Positions 57,341 to 64,000 of a DNA stretch of 64,000 nt are shown here, in pieces. Each line of letters opens with the position of its first letter. Positions within the stretch are counted from its first letter, which is position 1. The stretch comes from Pseudisothecium myosuroides (Eukaryota > Streptophyta > Bryopsida > Hypnales > Lembophyllaceae). The stretch is taken from the NCBI GenBank assembly GCA_951799445.1, contig OX637287.1, forward strand, positions 46,653,724-46,717,723, written 5' to 3'. Under the pieces are notes generated by a model, which did not search any database, was not told where the DNA came from, and saw only the letters and a program-made list of their open reading frames with translations. Position numbers and translations under genes: made by a program.

Positions 57341-59703
57341 TCAGCGCACCAAAGGTTGATGTTGAAGCTTCAAGAGAATCTGCACAGGTTTTCATAGCTG
57401 CTACTTAGTTCTATACCCACCTTAACCATACTGTATGATTATAGGAATTGTGGCACAAACAACTGATCAACTTCTGTAATATGACATCCTCTGCATAGGG
57501 AGAAGAATGAATGTGGTAAACAGACCATTCTATCACTCTTTTGTTACAGAAAGTGCCGTTCAAGAACTTCATGTGCCAAAATAAGGTTAAAATTCCAACG
57601 AAAAAATACGCCCGGGGACCATAAAAAACATTGAGAGAGAAAAGTTGACACGAACCTCTCGCATGCGTGACAAATCGGTGGGTTTCTTGGTGGGTTTGGG
57701 TAAATAATTTTGGGGTCGGCTCTTGCCAGAGTCTTGCTTCTTGAGTGTGGAGAGCTGATGTTCCACAATGGATTTCGGCGACAGGGAATTCACATGCTTC
57801 ATAGTGTTTGTGGACCCTGTTGTATTGGGAGCCTTTCCAATACTGTCTCCGTCTCCATGGAGGTCAATGAGAGCTGCCACTGCCGCCCACAAGTTGCCTC
57901 CTTGATTCTGCTCCTGCTGCTTGGCTCCCACTTCGACATGGTATTTGGCTTCTCTCTCTCTGAAGCCGTTCATGTAGTAGGTTAAGTGTTGCTGTAATTG
58001 CCTCTAATAGCAACTGAGCATAGTTACTATTATAAAACATACATGGGATTTTATTGGCATGTGGAAGGATTTATTGTCAAAATTCTTGCATTGTTACTCT
58101 TCTTCAATCACAACTTCCACAATGACGAAATTTGCTTGCACTGAGATTATGTGACACTAACCAAATATAACTTCACTTGTAGGAATGATAGAATGTAAGC
58201 TAGGATATAAGGCCCTACATGTCATGCTCCAAGATTTGAGTGCTAAGTAGGGCAAAATTTCTTATTTCTTTATGTTAGATTAGCTATTCCATCTCTTGGC
58301 CTCACTAGTGTCAAGCAAAGTGAGACTAGGATTTGCACTCGCCTTACACTGGTGAAGCCACTTAATGAAATGGCTAACTCTAAACATCTCAATTATATTA
58401 GAATTGTGCAGATTTTTGTTTTAAAGATTTGAATGAATTTGACCCAACTCACAACTGACCTTAGTTACCTGTTCAATTGTTTTTTGGCCTCAATCTGTGC
58501 GTCTCTTTCTTTATAGAAGTTCTTACGTTCAAGGGCCGCTTGCTCCAAGATCTATTGACAACATTGGTACATGACTTTCATTTTATTTCTCAAAACACTT
58601 CCCTTTTTTCTGAAAGACTACATAACAAGGCATTGCATTGCAGGTGTTTATTTTGGAATACAAACTTTAATTTCAAAATTAAAAAGACAGAACAATAGAA
58701 GTCCACGAGTATGCATATAAGTAACATTGGATGAACTGAGTGCATGAACCACCATTTGAATATAAGATAAGTGAACCCCTTGTCAATCAAATAGGAGTAA
58801 GTTCATTGTGGGCAAAAATTATATTAGTGGTGTACATTTCAGAACTTGACAGACTAGACTTAATAGTCATATGATCTTGGCTTCAATGCCATGCAAAAAG
58901 TGAATTAGGGTTTACGTGGTCTAGCTTCGCTTGCGATTCTCTTTTCCGTTCCTGTAGCTCCTCTTCCTTCTTCCTTTTCCATTCTCTACTCACACACGCA
59001 CACATTTTCCTCACACAACCTTTCTCAAGAATCTGAATGTGTTTGCAAAGTCGAATGTGATGCAAACAATTGTCATGTACACATACATACCTATGTTTCA
59101 ACAAAAACTAAACCAAGCCATTCATGAAATCCAACTGAAGATGCTCAGACAGAGAAATTTCGGAAGCACTTGGAGATAGAGAAGCCTTCCATCTCGAGCT
59201 CAAATTAGGAAACCCTCTCCATCTCATGAAGCTTCAGTTGGGGAGACCCGAATCATGGGTTAATAGGGTTGATTCAGTTTTTCAGTTCATTAGGTTTACA
59301 ATTGTTTCAATCTCATGAAGATGTGTGATTAGGGAGAAGCCATGAGTCACCTGAGAATCTCAGACTCGTGGTGTTGCGAAGTCTCGTCCCGCTCATCGGT
59401 GAAGCTCATGATCTGGTCAGGGGTGCGGTCACCGTCAGTGGCATACCCTCGATGAACATTGTGAAGGAGCGCCTGAATGCCATAGCTACAAGTGGAAGAG
59501 TGAGGAAGATGACGACTAAGACTGGGTAAGTGGCAAGGTTGACAGTATTCATGGTCTGCAGTGGTGACGGTGGGAAACAAATCACGGTGGGGAGCATCTA
59601 CTTCGCCCTCGATTGGAAACTCCAGCTTGTCAAATTCCTTCACATTCACATTCTCCATGATTCTCTTGGGCGAATCCGTCCGCTTGAAGATAAGGCTATG
59701 CAT
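57341..59703 (-). CDS. Clathrin light chain, divergent, five exons
   Basis: Regulatory subunit of clathrin triskelia in vesicle budding. Exons 59703-59351, 58985-58916, 58551-58469, 57959-57656 and 57379-57341 join in matching phases: 282 residues. The diagnostic features are LREWKRKKEEELQERKRES (from residue 117), then LEQAALERKNFYKERDAQIE and NRERE in a charged coiled coil (118-175), corresponding to the heavy-chain-binding helix, and the near C-terminal KPTDLSRMRE|ILLKLQH, which is the plant light chain signature K-TDLSRMRQ-L-KLKH. The N-terminal 117 residues are weakly conserved; the first Met is a guess (an alternative is MENVNVKEF at 59655-59653), and part of that exon could be intron. 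The middle linker is rich in Asn/Gly/Ser. The donor of exon 4 is GTTCGT, weaker than usual. Divergence is high for a housekeeping gene, so a second, specialised paralogue may exist elsewhere. Confidence 0.78.
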
Positions 59704-60765
59704 CTTCAATCACAGCTCGTCTGAAGTATATTCAAGCGTCAATCATGTTGTCATTCAGTTTTATTTGCCAATTCATGACCTACATTGTTGTATCTACCTT
59801 CATACCTTCATAGCTCGAACTCACTGCGGCTGGAAATCCTGTCAACTGTACACACGCTCTTCCTGATTTCTGCAAAAGTTTCTACAGACTTTAAACCTAC
59901 AATTTCTTCAATGCTGATCTGATCACAGAAATCAGTGAAAAAGTCAATTGATTTTGTGCTGCATTCTGATTTTAGACACTCAAGCTCTGGGAATGGGGTC
60001 TATTGATGAAGCTGGTATGGCCAACTACTTCATAGGAAGGGACTGCTGCAGCGGTTAAGTTAACAGGAACGAAAGCCCCATTCACATGATCCGGAATTAC
60101 ACTCATTAGGCTGTCTCACACTAATTTTCTTGGCATTTCACACTAATGTTCATAGTTACTCATAATAATAGTGAAGAAAATGTTGAGTTTTCATTATGTA
60201 TCCAGGTTGTAGATATTGAAGACTCTCGGGTGCATTTGGTGATGAGTCAGTTGGTGCCACCTAGATCAGGGGAGTCTGGTGAAATTAACAAAATTGAGGT
60301 TAATGAATTTAGAGTCTTTCTTCTCAGAATATGCAGATGATTAGATTTTCAGTCCAACAGCATGAAACATGTCTGTAACTGAAAATTGCAAGTCTCCAAT
60401 TCGATAAAACCATAGCCACATTGACTATTTTGCTGTTTACACTTGCACATGAGAGATCGCATATTTCCTCATATTCCATCTAGCCTGGGTCTGACTTTTC
60501 ACCGGCGGGTCAAGATACTTAAAGAGTTCACTACCTCTCATGGGGCACTCTACTCAACTATACTCTTGTTGAATTTAGATTCCAATCGTGATTCCAATAA
60601 CTACATCTTGGGTTCATGCTAGTACTCAAGTTTATCTATCATTCCTAATTTATCACACGTTGGTGCTGAATGTGTAAAATAGCATGAAGTGTCAAAAACT
60701 TAGCATAGGACAAATTATCGAAACGAAAGCTAAATGTTGTAGAGCAACTTGAAGGAAGTTAGACT
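59704..60765. other. Clathrin light chain upstream region and intergenic DNA
   Basis: Includes a fragment (about 60108-60180) of the TACAC...AATAGTG MITE family. No gene seen. Confidence 0.45.
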
Positions 60766-60879
60766 ATGTTCCCACTGATGTTAAAGGTGTTGTTACAGAC
60801 GGTTTTAGGAGTGAATTTTGGCCTCCTTCTGGACCGGATTCACATTCCAAAGAACACCTGTAACACCAAGTGGGAACAT
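60766..60879. mobile_element. Small inverted-repeat element with ATGTTCCCACT ends
   Basis: 114 bp. ATGTTCCCACT on the left and AGTGGGAACAT on the right; the pairing continues inward (GTTAAAGGTGTT against AACACCTGTAAC). Flanking target duplication not clear. Confidence 0.65.
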
Positions 60880-62364
60880 ACCTTTTAAGAAATGGACAGA
60901 CCCGACATTTTGTACGCAGCATTGAAGGTGGAATTTAAGGAGACTCACTACAGCAAAAATTCAAGCTCAGAAAGTTGGAATGCGCAAAGAGTCTCATTTC
61001 ATCAGAGATATCCCGAAAGTCCCGAGACCCAATTAATAGTGCAACTACTGAATTTCACAGCTTTAAAGAATCGAATAGAGCGGGGAATTCCGGAGCTCTA
61101 TTTCCGGCTCTACTCCGTCTAATATTTAATACTGAATACTATGGAATTGGATCTGTGCACTACTGGATTTCTCTAGTCACCAGTCACCGTTAGAATTAAT
61201 TTCTCAGGTTCCTTGCAGGATGAGATTCAGCTCTGGGCTCATCAACAGGATCTCCAGTAGTGAACTGGTTTCAAGCTTTGGATCGCTTGAGAGTTCATAC
61301 TTCTTGCATACCTTATTGTGAGGGACGGTGGCTCTACTGTAGCTCAGAATTCGGTTGAGACTACCAAGTCTGGCGAGTTTAGCATAATATTTTTGTTATT
61401 TAAGCAGTTACGAAGTACAATTTAATACGATTTCTGACAGTTTACAACCATTTTTTAAAATTTTGGCTAATTAGTCGTATTTTTCTGCTTAAATTCCAGT
61501 AGCCTTGTAAGCATGACCTAGAATTTTGACGAAGCGTGGCGATATTCAGCTCAAGAGAATGATTGTTCTGAAGTGTGCACACAAACGCTGGTAACTGCAC
61601 TCACATTTTCGACTCCCAGACAAACTCCTGGTCGCTCAAATGCAAGCAAAATGTTCCCACTTTCCCAGCTGCAAAGTTTTCAACGGGTGTGGAGTGCAAT
61701 GGCATTGAGTATCTGCGGTGCTGCACTTGGAATCAGAAAATAGGCTTTTGCCAAAGGTCCGTGATGAGAAACTTCAGCACTGATTGAAATTGTGGACGCA
61801 TCGTTGCACTGATTTTATTCAATCCTATTTCTGAAGATAACTTGTGAATCCAACCGTCCAATGCCAAATGTCAGCTTGCAGGAGTACTTTTTGAACATCA
61901 AAAGCACAGAATTGCTTTGAAACGGTGCAATTTGACACTCTGGTGCAAAAAGAATGCCAGTCTCTACTTTTTACAAAGTAGGAACACCATAACAGCAAAA
62001 TACATAGCATCATCATAGTAACTATAAACACGCTCAAAAATGATTCAACTTGGCAAAGGTAACATGGAAATTGTACAACTGAGGCTTCCATTGGAAAACA
62101 CCTTCACATTAATTTGCTCGATTATCGTACAGCATTGACCAGACCGTAAGCAAAGAAAATCCTTGACGACATCTAAATCTAAAATTCTACAACGGTCCTC
62201 GTTAAATACCTTCAACCAGACTGGGCTATATACCATATGCACAGCAATAACTCAGTAGTGCACCAGACTTCATAGGGGATAATCGCAGACCTCGATCAGC
62301 ACATTAACCAAATGCCATCGGGGAATTCATTTGAATTAATGGAATGAATCATCTACTTATTGAC
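60880..62364. other. Intergenic DNA with a possible kelch-like fragment
   Basis: At 61597-61745 (+) the frame reads FDSQTNSWSLK and then FPAAKFSTGVECNGIEYL, which resembles a kelch repeat of plant F-box/kelch proteins; no partner exon or intact frame is seen, so at most a gene fragment. A frame at 60892-61122 (+) has no domain. Confidence 0.3.
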
Positions 62365-63185
62365 TCAGTACACAGTGGTGGTGGTGTTGCGACGCCGACC
62401 CACGTGCGTGAGGTTGTACTTGATCCGGCGGATGTAAAACAGAGGGTTCATGTAGTTGAAGCGGCTCCTGGCTCGGGCGTGTTGAAACTTCACAGGGTGC
62501 GTGGTTTTGTACTTGGCCAGGCGGAACCTGTTCATGGGATTGTATCTGCTCACTTTCCAACGCAACCGTGGGTTGTATCTGCACACACATCCACCCATTC
62601 ACAACTCACATCAACAACTTTCCCAACCAACATGTCAAAACACTAAACAAGACGTCCCATAGACTACCACGACGCATGCAATATCATACGAACCTCATCC
62701 TCGTACCAACAGCAACTCATCGACGCAATACCAATTCATACACTTGGTCGGCCATCAATGAGCAAGTTGGGTGCTTGCATGACTTGGCTAATTAAATGGC
62801 TAGCTTCAGCCACTGATCGATCGATCTCTTACTAAATAAAAAAGGGGTTAACGTCACTACTTCAATACTAGTCAGCATGACCTCTCAGGCTCCCGCTTCG
62901 ATTCATAACCACCAACATCATACATTAAGGGAGACAACACTTCTATCTCAAGAAAACTTGAATGTTGGTCAGTGATCAGTCTCCCAAGATCGGTTCCAAA
63001 GCTGCAAACAGTATTCATAACCTTCAGATCGACCAGCTCGAAGTTGTGTGGAGTCTTAGTCAGCATGAAACTGAAGAATGATCTAGGATGGCCGTAAGTA
63101 AGTACCTGTTGACATGGCCTCTGGCTCGGACTCCAGGGTGAGTACCAGCGTACACTTTCGCATCAGCGTGTCGCAAGTCTTCCAT
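62365..63185 (-). CDS. Unrecognised 97-residue basic protein, two exons
   Basis: Exon 1 63185-63106 (MEDLRHADAKVYAGTHPGVR, then ARGHVN) and exon 2 62578-62365 join in matching phase (2 plus 1) at AACAG|GTACTT and GTGTGCAG|ATACAAC. The product is rich in Arg, Tyr and Asn, with a repeated RYNP unit (RYNPRLRWKVSRYNPMNRFR) and the tail YIRRIKYNLTHVGRRRNTTT. Exon 2 has strong C/G preference at third codon positions in this frame, which supports it being coding. No signal peptide, membrane helix or known domain is seen; the charge suggests RNA or anionic polymer binding, as speculation. The upstream region has an ABRE-like box. The opposite strand is also open (62344-62646), but its composition fits a shadow. 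Confidence 0.55.
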
Positions 63186-63545
63186 TTCAAACGACAAAAG
63201 AACTCGAACTGAGAGATACAATATGTACTAACTGCGTGATCAGCAGGATTCCCACACAATATGTACTTGGTGATCAACAAGAAACAGGCCTTGCAATACA
63301 CAATCTGAGCTAAGTTAGTAACTTGGAAGAGAGACTGAAAGAGTGTTTGGGAGAGAGGTGGGTCTGTACGGTTTGATGAGAGAGTGAGGCCGGAGGGCAG
63401 TACATAAGGGAGCTTGCTCTGTGTGGATGGACGGATGAGATTATGCGACGTGGACGTTCAGGATGGCTGAATAGGGGGAAGCACCTCGGGCTGGCGAGAT
63501 ATTAGAAAATAAAGATCGCTGGTTTAGTGGGAGCCGATGTGGTAG
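63186..63545 (-). promoter_or_regulatory. Upstream region of the 97-residue protein gene
   Basis: Contains pyrimidine-rich CTCTCTCCC and TCAGTCTCTCTTCC stretches on the minus strand near 63320-63360, typical of plant leaders. No clear TATA box. Confidence 0.3.
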
Positions 63546-63554
63546 ACACGTGGC
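63546..63554. promoter_or_regulatory. ABRE/G-box (ACACGTGGC)
   Basis: Exact ACACGTGGC about 360 bases upstream of the start codon at 63185. Possible abscisic-acid responsive element; inference from sequence alone. Confidence 0.4.
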
Positions 63555-63780
63555 GGATGGAGCAGGGGTGGGGTGTTTGGGTGACCTCTTCTTCAGGCTT
63601 TGGGCGTCACTTAGCGCAGCTGTTGACCTGTGGCTAACTTACTGGAGGTTTGCGAAAAGTCTGCGGAGCTTAAGTTAAGGAAAAAGAAGGGCACACGGTC
63701 CTAACTTAGCACCTTCCGTGAAGGTCAGATTAGGCATAAAATTAAGTCATTTGGGGGAAAAGAAAAAAAAAAGAAAAAAA

Positions 63781-64000
63781 AGGTTGTCAATATAGTGTAG
63801 TGGAGCCACCCATAACCGACCGAATAAGCACCTGGGGACATGATGTGGGGGTACTTGAAGGGGATGGAAAAATTTCTGCAGGTGTAGAGACAGAAATGAT
63901 GGGGATTGCCCAAATTTCGGTAATTTTATCACCTGAAGTCAATTTACAATGAATTTTGCAAGGCAAAAGTTGCGTTGGACCCATGTCCAACATGTAGAGT
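63781..64000 (+). mobile_element. Element of the ACCGACCGAATAAG group, cut by window end
   Basis: Begins AGGTTGTC and has CATAACCGACCGAATAAG, then a GGTAATTTTATC phrase and GGACCCATG-CCAA, matching 25230-25440. Continues past the window. Confidence 0.65.

Noticed and set aside
62344..62646. 100-codon plus-strand frame
   Set aside because: Opposite strand of exon 2 of the 97-residue gene; codon-position bias favours the minus strand, where the exon pair is in phase.
1..64000. LTR retrotransposons, CRISPR arrays, tRNA and rRNA genes
   Set aside because: No long terminal repeats with reverse transcriptase, no spaced short repeats, and no clover-leaf or rRNA sequence were found.

Overview
The window looks like nuclear DNA of a land plant, most likely a bryophyte or another seed-free lineage. 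Reasons: spliceosomal GT-AG introns in every recognisable gene, Arabidopsis-type telomere motifs (CCTAAACCCTAAACCC near 10.89 kb and 39.57 kb), plant-only gene types (eight-cysteine lipid-transfer protein, GH13 plant-type alpha-amylase), and moderately GC-rich exons in long AT-rich intergenic DNA. The clade is an inference; I cannot run a search. Most genes were assembled by joining exons whose splice phases agree, so several are invisible as single open reading frames.

Genes, left to right: thymidylate kinase (+, 6.15-8.69 kb, five exons); a conserved single-pass membrane protein of 118 residues (-, 11.2-12.1 kb); a JTB-like type I membrane protein (-, 14.3-16.3 kb, five exons); two near-identical genes for an SRI-type (RNA polymerase II CTD-binding-like) C-terminal domain (-, 19.0-19.6 and 27.4-28.1 kb), each preceded by a duplicated copy of the JTB-like gene's promoter, exon 1 and part of intron 1; an F-box/LRR gene (+, 42.3-44.1 kb); a broken CCR4-like endonuclease/exonuclease/phosphatase gene (+, 44.6-45.6 kb); an nsLTP-like secreted protein (-, 46.7-47.0 kb); an alpha-amylase with catalytic residues intact (+, 53.8-56.6 kb); a divergent clathrin light chain (-, 57.3-59.7 kb); and a two-exon gene for an unrecognised 97-residue basic protein (-, 62.4-63.2 kb).

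The rest is mainly small non-autonomous DNA transposons and their relics. I separate at least: (i) elements flanked by TTAA with CCCCTAAAGGACC ends, which recall piggyBac; (ii) a broad group flanked by TA with AGGTA... (or GGGGTAGTCACACC) ends; (iii) about 250-bp elements with ATTAGA-type ends; (iv) about 250-bp elements with TACAC...AATAGTG ends; (v) one CACTA-like element with a 3-bp target duplication; (vi) one element with 26-bp GGGCATCTCCACC ends. Some are nested inside others, giving a relative order of insertion. There is also a four-copy satellite-like array of about 190 bp units and two almost perfect long palindromes.

The genes do not form a pathway; they are ordinary dispersed nuclear genes. 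The most unusual items are the repeated capture of one gene's 5' end by a different 3' gene, the TTAA element family, and the near-perfect palindromes.
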